From the NCBI RefSeq assembly GCF_011299555.1, contig NZ_CP049857.1:2046001-2110000 (forward strand): 64,000 nucleotides of DNA. Direction: 5' to 3'. The position numbers were made by a program, and so were the translations under genes. This stretch comes from Dysgonomonas sp. HDW5A (GTDB taxonomy: Bacteria; Bacteroidota; Bacteroidia; Bacteroidales; Dysgonomonadaceae). Numbering within the stretch: the first letter of the stretch is position 1; the number at the start of each line of letters is the position of its first letter. Of the stretch, positions 53,580-61,355 are shown in pieces. The notes below the pieces were generated by a model. That model did not search any database, had not been told where the DNA came from, and was given only the letters and a program-made list of their open reading frames with translations.

Positions 53580-55607
53580 ATGGCAGATGCTTTAACTGTT
53601 GATGATATTGTCCTTGATGAAAGCAATAAACTGTTTTTTAATGCAGCAAAATTAGTTTTAGAAACAGAGAAGCAAATTATCTATCTTACAGGAAAAGCGG
53701 GAACTGGTAAAACCACTTTTCTTAAATTTATAAGACAAAGTTTTAAAGGGAATTGTGTGGTTCTTGCATCCACTGGAATAGCAGCGATTAATGCAGGGGG
53801 GCAGACAATTCATTCATTCTTTAAATTGAATTATGCTCCTTGTCCTCCCGATGATACAAGATTATCTCCACCTGAAATTTATGACGTTTTAAAATATAAA
53901 AAAGATCATATTGAACTAATTAATAATTTATCATTAATTATATTAGATGAGGTTTCTATGGTTAGAGGTGATGTGTTGGATTCTATAGATCGAGTTCTAA
54001 AAGTATATAGGAAGAATAAAGCACCATTTGGAGGAGTTAAAATCTTACTGATTGGAGATACTTTCCAGTTGCCTCCAGTAGTAGATGACTCTACATGGAA
54101 TGTTTTAAAACTTTTTTATCCTACGCCTTATTTTTTTAGCTCTATTGTATATTCTAATTGTAATCCTATATACCTAGAACTAGAAAAGCCATATAGACAA
54201 AGCGAATTGGAATTTATTAATATTCTAAATAAAATCAGAGTTAATAAAATATCAGATGAAGAATTGAGCCTTTTAAATCAAAGAGTATCCCCAATTGCTG
54301 TATCGGATATTCAAGAAGGCAAAGAAGAACCCATTTTATTAGCTCCAACAAATTATCTAGTTAATAATTATAATACTTCGAGATTTGAAGTCCTAACATC
54401 GGATATATATCCTTTTGAAGGAGTAGTTCAGGGAGATTTTCCTGAAAAAATGATGATGGCAGAAAAGATGCTGAAGCTAAGAGTTGGCGCACAAGTTATG
54501 ATCCTGAGAAATAAAAGGAGAGAGGGTTCTCTAGAATATGAATATCACAATGGAGCAATAGGGATTATTGAGAAAATAAATTTAGAACTAAAAACTATTA
54601 CAGTTAAATTGTCACAGAAAACAGTAGAAATAGAAACTGTTATATGGGAAAATTTGGAATATACATGGAGTAAAGAAGAGAAAAGATGTAGAATAAAAGT
54701 AAAAGGAACATATGTACAAATTCCTCTAAAGTTGGCATGGGCAATTACGATACACAAGAGCCAAGGTTTAACTTTTGATAATGTCAATGCTGATCTTGCA
54801 AATTGCTTCGATTATGGTCAGGTATATGTTGCATTAAGTCGATGTAGGAAATTGAGTGGTCTAAAGCTGAAGTCTCCCATTCAAAGAAATGCAATCAAAA
54901 CAGATCATAGGATATTAAGTTTTGTTGAAACAAAAACCCCTCATACATTAATTGTAGAAGAACTCCAAAAAGGAAAGGCTGATGGTTTGTATAAAAAGAC
55001 TAGACAAGCTTTAGATAATAATTTCGTTGAAGAAATGTTTGATTCCTTAAATGAAGCAATTAAAATTAGAGATGATAGAGGCACCCCCGAATTTAAAAGA
55101 TATATAAAAACGAAACTACAACAATTTCATGATAACAAAAATAAAGTAATAAGACAAAGTGAAATGATCGGCTATCTAGAGACTGATATTCTTTGTCTTG
55201 AAGAAGCAGAGTCTATCTTAACAAGTGAAGTAGACGATTTAAACGAAGAATACCAAAAGCTAATAGATGTAGTCGTATCTCAAAAACAAGAGTCAGCTAA
55301 AATAATTAAGAACTTATCAACTTCTGAGCAACAACTTAAGCGAGAGAATAATGAATTAAAAGAGAAAGTTCGGGATTCGACATTAAGAATCAACGAGCAA
55401 AATGAAAAATATGAAAATTTAAAGAAAGAATTTACAATAAAGGATATTTTATTAGAATCAGTTAGGGATAAACTTTTCAAAATGGAAGGATCTTTAAATA
55501 AGGAGATATTAGAACTAAAAAAACAATTAAGTGATGCTTCTATAGAAATATGTATTCTTCAAAATGTTACTTGGTGGCAAAAACTTTTCACAAAGAGACA
55601 TCTCTAA
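53580..55607 (+). CDS. Island-borne PIF1-like SF1B helicase with coiled-coil tail
   Basis: The 675-residue protein shares the helicase core with the chromosomal 31019-33187 product: Walker A GKAGTGKTTF near 40, Walker B IILDEVSMVRGD near 121, GGVKILLIGDTFQLPPVV, AWAITIHKSQGLTFDNV and GQVYVALSRCRKLSG. The C-terminal helix-turn-helix of the chromosomal protein is replaced by a coiled coil (about 530-660, rich in E, K, L and Q) that ends in WWQKLFTKRHL, a hydrophobic, basic tail that could be a membrane-binding amphipath. It may help replicate or maintain the element, or act as the effector of a defence module. Repeat R copy C follows 33 bp later. Confidence 0.88.
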   Translation: MADALTVDDIVLDESNKLFFNAAKLVLETEKQIIYLTGKAGTGKTTFLKFIRQSFKGNCVVLASTGIAAINAGGQTIHSFFKLNYAPCPPDDTRLSPPEIYDVLKYKKDHIELINNLSLIILDEVSMVRGDVLDSIDRVLKVYRKNKAPFGGVKILLIGDTFQLPPVVDDSTWNVLKLFYPTPYFFSSIVYSNCNPIYLELEKPYRQSELEFINILNKIRVNKISDEELSLLNQRVSPIAVSDIQEGKEEPILLAPTNYLVNNYNTSRFEVLTSDIYPFEGVVQGDFPEKMMMAEKMLKLRVGAQVMILRNKRREGSLEYEYHNGAIGIIEKINLELKTITVKLSQKTVEIETVIWENLEYTWSKEEKRCRIKVKGTYVQIPLKLAWAITIHKSQGLTFDNVNADLANCFDYGQVYVALSRCRKLSGLKLKSPIQRNAIKTDHRILSFVETKTPHTLIVEELQKGKADGLYKKTRQALDNNFVEEMFDSLNEAIKIRDDRGTPEFKRYIKTKLQQFHDNKNKVIRQSEMIGYLETDILCLEEAESILTSEVDDLNEEYQKLIDVVVSQKQESAKIIKNLSTSEQQLKRENNELKEKVRDSTLRINEQNEKYENLKKEFTIKDILLESVRDKLFKMEGSLNKEILELKKQLSDASIEICILQNVTWWQKLFTKRHL

Positions 55608-55640
55608 TTATGATACTTCGTATTTGTATTATATAGGTAG

Positions 55641-55689
55641 ATATTTTTCAAGAAATAATACTTTTATAATCCACTTTTAGATTTTATCC
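55641..55689 (+). repeat. Dispersed 49-bp repeat R, copy C
   Basis: Nearly identical to copy D in its first 30 bp (ATATTTTTCAAGAAATAATA then CTTTTATA). It lies 33 bp after the PIF1-like gene. Confidence 0.8.
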
Positions 55690-55998
55690 TAGTTGAACAT
55701 TGATTGAATCAGAAATACATATAATCTTAAAATAAACTCATTACAAAATTCTAAAAATATATTTTACGCGCTGTACGGTCGTGTTAGCAATTCTACGCCC
55801 CCATCCATCAGATTGGAAAGTAATATTTTAGGCACAACGGTATAGGAGCGAACAACCCTAAATTTAGAGAAACATCTTGAACAAAATAAGCTAACCTATA
55901 ATACTTTATAGCTAAACCCAAAAAGTTGAGAAGAATCCGAAAACTTTAAGCAAACCCATACTGCCTAAAACCAATTACAATCCAAACATCCCAATAAG

Positions 55999-56030
55999 AG
56001 AGCCATAGACTTTAACTAGTCTGTGGTTCT
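55999..56030 (+). terminator. Hairpin before ardA
   Basis: AGAGCCATAGACT (55999-56011) pairs with AGTCTGTGGTTCT (56018-56030), one G-T pair included, followed by TTTC. It could end a small RNA or attenuate ardA. Confidence 0.7.
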
Positions 56031-56064
56031 TTTCATTTATAAACCCTTTAATCACTAACAAGAT

Positions 56065-56607
56065 ATGGATGCAAACGATCTGATAGAAGCTAAAGTTTAC
56101 GTTGGAACATATAAGAAATACAATGAAGGCTCACTATTTGGTAAATGGCTAGAATTATCAAATTACACAGACAAAGAAGAATTCTATCAAGATTGCCTAG
56201 AACTACATGAGGATGAACAAGATCCCGAACTGATGTTTCAAGACTATGAAGGAATACCACAAGGATTGATTAATGAGAGTTGGATAAGCGAAGCCATTTT
56301 TGAACTGATCCATAAAGCCAATGATATAAACGATTTCGATGCTTTCCTTTCATTTCTTGATCTTACAGGATACAATTTAGAAGATGAAGAAATAAGCTAC
56401 TTAGTTCAAAAATTCAGAGATAGTTTCTATGGGAAATTCATTAATGAAGAAGCATTTGCCAGTTTGTTAGTCGAAGATGGGTATTTAGGAGATATACCAG
56501 ACAATATAAAACACTATATAAACTACGGAAGTATAGCTAATGATCTATTCACTACAGACTATCATTACGACAATGAAACAAACGCAGTTTTTAGTCGGAA
56601 TTATTGA
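56065..56607 (+). CDS. ardA: Antirestriction protein ArdA
   Basis: The 180-residue acidic protein matches ArdA, an elongated dimer that imitates B-form DNA and blocks type I restriction enzymes. Acidic surface stretches (ELHEDEQDPELMFQDYEGIP, NDINDFDAFLSFLDLTGYNLEDEEISYLV) and the conserved C-terminal YGSIANDLFTTDYHY are characteristic. The length of 180 is slightly above the 165-residue type form. ArdA protects incoming DNA, so it marks this island as mobile. It opens the block that ends at repeat R copy D. Confidence 0.88.
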   Translation: MDANDLIEAKVYVGTYKKYNEGSLFGKWLELSNYTDKEEFYQDCLELHEDEQDPELMFQDYEGIPQGLINESWISEAIFELIHKANDINDFDAFLSFLDLTGYNLEDEEISYLVQKFRDSFYGKFINEEAFASLLVEDGYLGDIPDNIKHYINYGSIANDLFTTDYHYDNETNAVFSRNY

Positions 56608-56963
56608 TTTAAAATATTTTGATTGGACATGCTTTTCAGCTAAATTTGTGACAATTCCTAAAAGTCAAAGAGTTGATATTGGAAGGACATTTTATTTACG
56701 GAAAGCGTTAACGTATTATCCTTGATTTGAAAATCTCGACAATTTTTAATCACCCAAGGATAGTAGCAAATAGCTTTCCACGTCATTGTACATATATACC
56801 AGAGAAGGTTTTATATAAACATGGGCGTGGGAGCATTTGTCTATTATCGGTGTGATTGGGCAGTCGAGAGCCTTCAAATCAGATAGTAGTTCAAGTGCCT
56901 CACGCTTTTTTATGTTTATAATCGTCATCCAAGGGCACAGGAAGGCACAAAACCAAACTATTT
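56608..56963. other. 356-bp region between ardA and the secreted-protein operon
   Basis: It has one 60-codon minus frame (56746-56928) with fairly protein-like composition (MTIINIKKREALELLSDLKAL). It could be a fragment of a lost gene. Otherwise AT-rich sequence, presumably the promoter of the next operon. I see no terminator after ardA. Confidence 0.4.
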
Positions 56964-57284
56964 ATGAAGAAAATTATTTTCAGTATTTTTTTATTGAGCC
57001 TTTCAGTACACATGTCTCCACTAAAGGCAATAAACATTCAAACTATTTCTACACAACAAAGTGGTCATGTCATTGAAACATCCGCTTTTAAAGTAGGAGA
57101 TGAATACGGTCGAACTGTCCAAATCCGAATGAATTCCGATTCATATGGTCGTTATTTTACTGTTATTAAGGTGCAGGGAATGTCATGTGATCCTATTATA
57201 GTCACAAGAACAAAAAATAACACCTATTTTTCTCACAGCTTTGTCTATGGGAGTATTACTTATTATCTAAATCTTAATTTATAA
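56964..57284 (+). CDS. Small secreted protein 1 (unknown function)
   Basis: The 106-residue product has a signal peptide (MKKIIFSIFLLSLSVHMSP, cleavage near KA-INIQ), followed by a beta-rich body (TVQIRMNSDSYGRYFTVIKVQGM). There is no lipobox. I do not recognise the family. It is the first of three consecutive genes encoding small exported proteins, 5 bp before the next. Confidence 0.75.
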   Translation: MKKIIFSIFLLSLSVHMSPLKAINIQTISTQQSGHVIETSAFKVGDEYGRTVQIRMNSDSYGRYFTVIKVQGMSCDPIIVTRTKNNTYFSHSFVYGSITYYLNLNL

Positions 57285-57289
57285 TTAGC

Positions 57290-57691
57290 ATGAAAAAACA
57301 GTTATATATATTATTGCTGTGGCTTTGTGCTTATTCTGTACATGCACAAGGCTACATTCCTTTACCTCAATTTAATTATACTCCATTAGATACACAAGGA
57401 CATATTATTCAGTCATCTGTTTTAGAGAATGGAAATTATATTGCAAGAGTGAAGTATTATAATAGTAATACGAATACAGAATCTACTTATACTTTGAACG
57501 TTAATATTGTGAATGATAAAGTTGTCAGAATATACTTTGGTAATGGCGGATATATCCAAGTCGGAAGTAACAATTATACAGGAGGAAGTTTGAATTTCTA
57601 TACAGATCAATACGGAAATCTAGATAGTGCAGATACCACTGTTAAGATCTATCGAAATGGGAGATATGAATATTACTATGTTGAATTATAA
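57290..57691 (+). CDS. Small secreted protein 2 (unknown function)
   Basis: The 133-residue product has a signal peptide ending in VHAQ (first 19 residues). Its body is rich in Tyr, Asn, Thr and Gly with alternating strands (NNYTGGSLNFYTDQYGNLD, VKIYRNGRYEYYYVEL), suggesting a small beta-sandwich. Family unknown. Starts 5 bp after protein 1 and ends 11 bp before protein 3. Confidence 0.75.
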   Translation: MKKQLYILLLWLCAYSVHAQGYIPLPQFNYTPLDTQGHIIQSSVLENGNYIARVKYYNSNTNTESTYTLNVNIVNDKVVRIYFGNGGYIQVGSNNYTGGSLNFYTDQYGNLDSADTTVKIYRNGRYEYYYVEL

Positions 57692-57702
57692 TACAAATTA
57701 AA

Positions 57703-58077
57703 ATGAAACAGGTAATTATATTATTTACTCTATTAATGTTTGGTTCTTATATACAGGCACAAGAAGGAAATTCTAAAGTTAATTATAATGTACGATATAT
57801 TTTTGATGAAAAAGGCGATATATATAGAAGTGAAGCTAATCTTCAATTTGCATTAGGTAATTTATACGTACATCGGAATAACTATACAAAGAATTGGAAA
57901 TGCGATTATAAAGGAATCATCAAAAAGGACGATAATAAAGCATCCTTCTATTATCATCATTATTATTTACCGACAAAAAATATACATATGTATATCAGTA
58001 AGATTAAAGAAGTAAAGCACGAAGGCATATTTTATTATAGAATTATTTTCGACGGTCAAACACAATTAGCATTATAA
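57703..58077 (+). CDS. Small secreted protein 3 (unknown function)
   Basis: The 124-residue product has a signal peptide ending in IQAQ (first 19 residues) and a beta-rich body with many Tyr, Lys and His (SFYYHHYYLPTKNIHMYISKI). Family unknown. It is followed after 1 bp by the membrane-protein gene, so the whole set is one operon. Confidence 0.75.
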   Translation: MKQVIILFTLLMFGSYIQAQEGNSKVNYNVRYIFDEKGDIYRSEANLQFALGNLYVHRNNYTKNWKCDYKGIIKKDDNKASFYYHHYYLPTKNIHMYISKIKEVKHEGIFYYRIIFDGQTQLAL

Positions 58078-58078
58078 T

Positions 58079-58420
58079 ATGAAGGCACTAGCAACAATAG
58101 TAGGAATAGTAAGTTACTTTATTCTATCATGGATAGTAAAAGATATTTGGTATTCAATGGATAGAATAGAAGCTAAACCACATGAGGTAGAGTTATATTC
58201 AGCTACCATAGCTACAATATTATCAGCTTTGATTACCCAACTTATACGTTATGATTTTAATACGAATAGAATTGATATAACACCGATAATGGGAGGAATA
58301 GTGCTTTTCATTATTACTTATGGTATAATATTCTTACCTATATCAATGGGTTTAGCTATTTTATTCAATATCATAAATATAGCATTCATCGTTTATTTTG
58401 CTGTATTCTATGAAGAGTAA
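58079..58420 (+). CDS. Small membrane protein (unknown function)
   Basis: The 113-residue protein has about three hydrophobic segments (residues 3-20, 40-55 and 66-110) and so sits in the inner membrane. It could be an immunity-type protein or part of an envelope complex with the secreted proteins. Its last codons overlap the start of the next gene by 11 bp. Confidence 0.7.
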   Translation: MKALATIVGIVSYFILSWIVKDIWYSMDRIEAKPHEVELYSATIATILSALITQLIRYDFNTNRIDITPIMGGIVLFIITYGIIFLPISMGLAILFNIINIAFIVYFAVFYEE

Positions 58421-58805
58421 TATAGTATATAATTATATTGAAATATTGAATAGTAAAGGATTTGCTCCTCAATTAAAAGGGGAGCATATTAACTTTCTGA
58501 TTGAAGATACTCTAATGTCTATAACTAGAATCGATCGGTTCAGATATAAGTTAATGATCCCTGATGTTACCAATACAGAGAGAAAGAACAAAGCTTATAT
58601 CCAAAAGCTAATAAACGAAACATACGAAGATTGCCAAAATGGAGTTAAAATAACTATTGAGTCAGATACAGTTAATATGTTTGTCATAGGTCATATTTAC
58701 CCTAAAGAAGAATTCAAAAATAGTTTTAATCACTACATGGAGATATTACAAGACACTTATAATGTTTTCATGCAGAAAATCATCAATCGATATGAAACTA
58801 ATTAA
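58410..58805 (+). CDS. Small cytoplasmic protein, chaperone-like pattern (unknown function)
   Basis: The product from the ATG at 58410 has 131 residues (a TTG at 58398 is an alternative). It has an N-terminal helix, a short beta-sheet (FLIEDTLMSITRIDRFRYKLMIPDV) and C-terminal helices, a layout seen in type III chaperone-like or YbjN-like small proteins. This is a shape-based guess. It overlaps its neighbours on both sides. Confidence 0.65.
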   Translation: MKSNIVYNYIEILNSKGFAPQLKGEHINFLIEDTLMSITRIDRFRYKLMIPDVTNTERKNKAYIQKLINETYEDCQNGVKITIESDTVNMFVIGHIYPKEEFKNSFNHYMEILQDTYNVFMQKIINRYETN

Positions 58806-59742
58806 CAATATAAATCGAATCAGAGGTCTCATTTTCGGGCAAGCAATTGGTGATGGCTTAGGTCTAGCCTCAGAGTTTATGACTCGAAATGAGGTTTTAC
58901 ACTTTTATCCAAACGGAATAAAAGGTTACGATGATATAATTCAAGACAAACATAGAAGTCGTTGGCAAAAAGGAGCATGGACGGACGACACAGATCAGAT
59001 GCTTTGTATTCTTAATAGTCTATTGGAAAAGAAGTCTATTGACTTAAAAAATATAGCTCAACGCTTTGTTGAATGGAAAAAGTCAAATGGTATGGGAATA
59101 GGAAGGCACACTAACAATATCCTATCTGTTGGTAACTATGCAGATGAACCAATAAAAGTAGCTCAACTTATTTGGAATATGTCAGGCATGAAATCAGCCC
59201 CTAATGGAGCTATTATGCGAACCTCAATAGTTGGGTGTTGGAATTATTCTAATTGGGAACAAGTCCGCATAAATACAGAAAATATTTGCAAACTCACCCA
59301 TTATGACCCTCGCTGTGTTGGCTCATGTGTGATTATAAGCTATATAGTTAGCCAAACTATACAGGATAAAACAATATTAAAATCTGATATTTTAAATATA
59401 GGTGATCAATATGACTCACGAATAGCAGAATATATAGAATTATCCTATCAGTCAGATGTTAACTTGTTGAAACTGGATGAAGAGAGCAAAATAGGATATA
59501 CCTTGAAAACACTTAGTGCAGCATTATGGGCATATAATTATGCACCAGATTTCCATTTAGGACTAAGACTTATAATAGAACAAGGTGGAGATGCAGATAC
59601 CAACGGAGCAGTGGCAGGAGCGTTATTAGGTCTGAAATTTGGCTATATAGATATACCAAAGAACTTAAAAGAAAAGCTCATAGGAAAAGATATACTTGAA
59701 TATCAATCAGACCAATTCATTAATCTTATTTGCGAAAATTGA
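58792..59742 (+). CDS. ADP-ribosylglycohydrolase family protein
   Basis: The 316-residue protein (start ATG 58792, overlapping the previous gene by 14 bp) fits the DraG/ARH fold. GLIFGQAIGDGLGLASEF is the N-terminal motif. WTDDTDQM holds the first metal-binding acids and QGGDADTNGAVAGALLG the second magnesium-binding set. These enzymes remove ADP-ribose from proteins, DNA or small molecules. In an island it may reverse ADP-ribosylation by a toxin or phage enzyme. No ADP-ribosyltransferase is seen in the window. Repeat R copy D follows 30 bp later. Confidence 0.92.
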   Translation: MKLINNINRIRGLIFGQAIGDGLGLASEFMTRNEVLHFYPNGIKGYDDIIQDKHRSRWQKGAWTDDTDQMLCILNSLLEKKSIDLKNIAQRFVEWKKSNGMGIGRHTNNILSVGNYADEPIKVAQLIWNMSGMKSAPNGAIMRTSIVGCWNYSNWEQVRINTENICKLTHYDPRCVGSCVIISYIVSQTIQDKTILKSDILNIGDQYDSRIAEYIELSYQSDVNLLKLDEESKIGYTLKTLSAALWAYNYAPDFHLGLRLIIEQGGDADTNGAVAGALLGLKFGYIDIPKNLKEKLIGKDILEYQSDQFINLICEN

Positions 59743-59772
59743 TACGATTTAACTATCACTTTTACCAAGAGC

Positions 59773-59821
59773 ATATTTTTCAAGAAATAATACTTTTATA
59801 GTACCTCTCTAAATTATATCC
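59773..59821 (+). repeat. Dispersed 49-bp repeat R, copy D
   Basis: Nearly identical to copy C over the first 30 bp. It lies after the last gene of the ADP-ribosylglycohydrolase operon and 24 bp before the lipoprotein gene. Confidence 0.8.
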
Positions 59822-59845
59822 ATTAATATTAAAATTTAAAAGTAT

Positions 59846-60334
59846 ATGAATGATAAAGTGAAAATTTTACTGTTACTGATACCTATTACAATACTTGTTT
59901 CATGTTTAGAATCGAAAAAACGATCCGAACCCTTACTCGAAGTGAACACTAATAATTATATTTTAAGTTCAGCTAAGGAGTTGGAGCAAGAAAAATCAAT
60001 ACAAATCTATTTACCAAAATACAATGATTCGATAACGTTAAGATTAGGTCGTGACTATCCAAATGGGACAAGAATTGAAGCCATAAAAGGAAATCATAAA
60101 GAGAATTTAATATTCTCAATTTTACCCAATACGAGATCTAACTTTTTTGATGAATATGGTTATTTAAATGAGGAGTATTATATTCAGATGTCTTGTGTTG
60201 ATTTAGACAAAGATGCTGTAAGCGAAATTGTTGTTTCAATTGGAAACAAAGCAGCAGAATTGGAAAGCTATATATTCCAAATCCAAGATTCAGATACAAC
60301 TCCATTTGAATATATAGGATACGTTTATAAATAA
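59846..60334 (+). CDS. Lipoprotein of unknown function
   Basis: The 162-residue product has a lipoprotein signal peptide with lipobox LVSC (Cys20). The body is beta-rich with an acidic C-terminal segment (SCVDLDKDAVSEIVVSIGN). I do not recognise the family. It is the last cargo gene before the right attachment site. Surface lipoproteins on islands can serve as superinfection-exclusion or host-interaction factors; the sequence does not show which. Confidence 0.75.
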   Translation: MNDKVKILLLLIPITILVSCLESKKRSEPLLEVNTNNYILSSAKELEQEKSIQIYLPKYNDSITLRLGRDYPNGTRIEAIKGNHKENLIFSILPNTRSNFFDEYGYLNEEYYIQMSCVDLDKDAVSEIVVSIGNKAAELESYIFQIQDSDTTPFEYIGYVYK

Positions 60335-60408
60335 GTAGTTTGAAGTATATTTATAATTATAATAATCAATTAAAATTTAGTATTAATCACTCTTGAATTA
60401 ATGATGTC

Positions 60409-60430
60409 AGTTAAACCACTAGTTAAACCA
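60409..60430 (+). promoter_or_regulatory. Candidate right arm-type integrase binding sites
   Basis: AGTTAAACCA (60409-60418) and AGTTAAACCA (60421-60430), 12 bp apart. It matches the left pair (41999-42020) in sequence, spacing and orientation, and lies about 70 bp inside the right repeat. Confidence 0.65.
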
Positions 60431-60531
60431 GATACAATATTTCAGTGAAATCATACAACTAAGGATTTGTGTCGTAACTGCATAATGAATTGTATATGAT
60501 TGTTTTACCTTTGCACACGCAATGCGATAAT

Positions 60532-60604
<73 letters not shown>

Positions 60605-60623
60605 CTTCAAAATGATAAAAACG

Positions 60624-60655
60624 AAAGAGTTACATGAAAATGTAACTCTTTTTTT
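60624..60655 (+). terminator. tRNA-Phe terminator, right copy
   Basis: Same 12-bp stem and T-run as at 41928-41959. Confidence 0.9.
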
Positions 60656-60716
60656 GTATTTTTAAAGCTGTCTTTGGAGATGCTTAAGGGCAGATTGAAT
60701 GTAAATCGAATAATTT

Positions 60717-61292
60717 ATGCATCATTATCTATTGAAAGAAATCGCAGAACGCGAACATTTATCAGACCTTGATACTGAATTATGTATGAAATGTTCGGAG
60801 TCTGTTTCCGTACTCAAGAATACCATTTTGGAAGAGGCTGGGAAAATTCCTCAGTATCTTTATTATATTGTTTCCGGCTTTATGCGTTTATTTTACTATG
60901 ACGAAAATGGAGATGAGGCTACCATGCATATTAATTGTCCTCATGGCTTTTTTACAGCTTTCTCTCATTTTTCCAATCAGAGTATTTCTCCTGTAAATGT
61001 AGAATGTATAACCGATTGTGAATTGCTTAGGATATCTAAACCCAACTATGACATTTTAATGAAAGAGAGTGTCGTATGGAAAGACTACAGTTTGTTTGTA
61101 TTACAGGAATCAATGACTTATCATGAAAACAGATCAAAGGATCTTGCTACTCTTACTGCCGATCAGCGTTATCGTAAGCTCATGGAAACTCATCCCGAAA
61201 TTATACAAAATGTACCACTTCAATATATTGCATCCTTTTTGGGCATGAAGCCCGAAAGTTTAAGCCGAATCAGACGAAATTTGATTACCTAA
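60717..61292 (+). CDS. Crp/Fnr family transcriptional regulator
   Basis: The 191-residue protein has the cyclic-nucleotide-binding barrel (about 20-120, including YLYYIVSGFMRLFYYDENGDEATMH) and a C-terminal helix-turn-helix (LQYIASFLGMKPESLSRIRR). It is a distant relative of the regulator at 3375. There is no iron-sulfur cysteine cluster. It is the first chromosomal gene after the island and is followed by an NAD-dependent reductase gene, which may be its target. Its upstream region now partly consists of the attachment repeat. Confidence 0.85.
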   Translation: MHHYLLKEIAEREHLSDLDTELCMKCSESVSVLKNTILEEAGKIPQYLYYIVSGFMRLFYYDENGDEATMHINCPHGFFTAFSHFSNQSISPVNVECITDCELLRISKPNYDILMKESVVWKDYSLFVLQESMTYHENRSKDLATLTADQRYRKLMETHPEIIQNVPLQYIASFLGMKPESLSRIRRNLIT

Positions 61293-61355
61293 CAAATGTC
61301 AAGTAAAAGCAGCTAGTTATTTCCCAATTTTGCAGCATAATAATTAATATATTAT

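Larger units (their letters stand above)
55608..56064 (+). other. 457-bp non-coding region ahead of ardA
   Basis: It holds repeat R copy C, then from about 55770 to 55990 an unusually GC-rich, structured-looking patch (ACGCGCTGTACGGTCG, TAGGCACAACGGTATAGGAG) and finally a 13-bp hairpin at 55999-56030. No protein-coding frame is convincing. A terminator placed before ardA with no gene in front suggests a small RNA, or an origin of transfer or replication. Confidence 0.45.

Noticed and set aside
56746-56928. 60-codon minus frame between ardA and the secreted-protein operon
   Set aside because: Protein-like composition but no recognisable family, no start context and no partner; kept only as a note in the region entry.
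45463-59821. CRISPR array made by the 49-bp repeats
   Set aside because: Copies are kilobases apart with genes between, and only four exist; no short regular spacers or Cas genes.
41962-60498. Prophage or conjugative transposon
   Set aside because: No capsid, terminase, tail, relaxase, coupling protein or Tra genes are seen; only integrase, helicases, ArdA and cargo.
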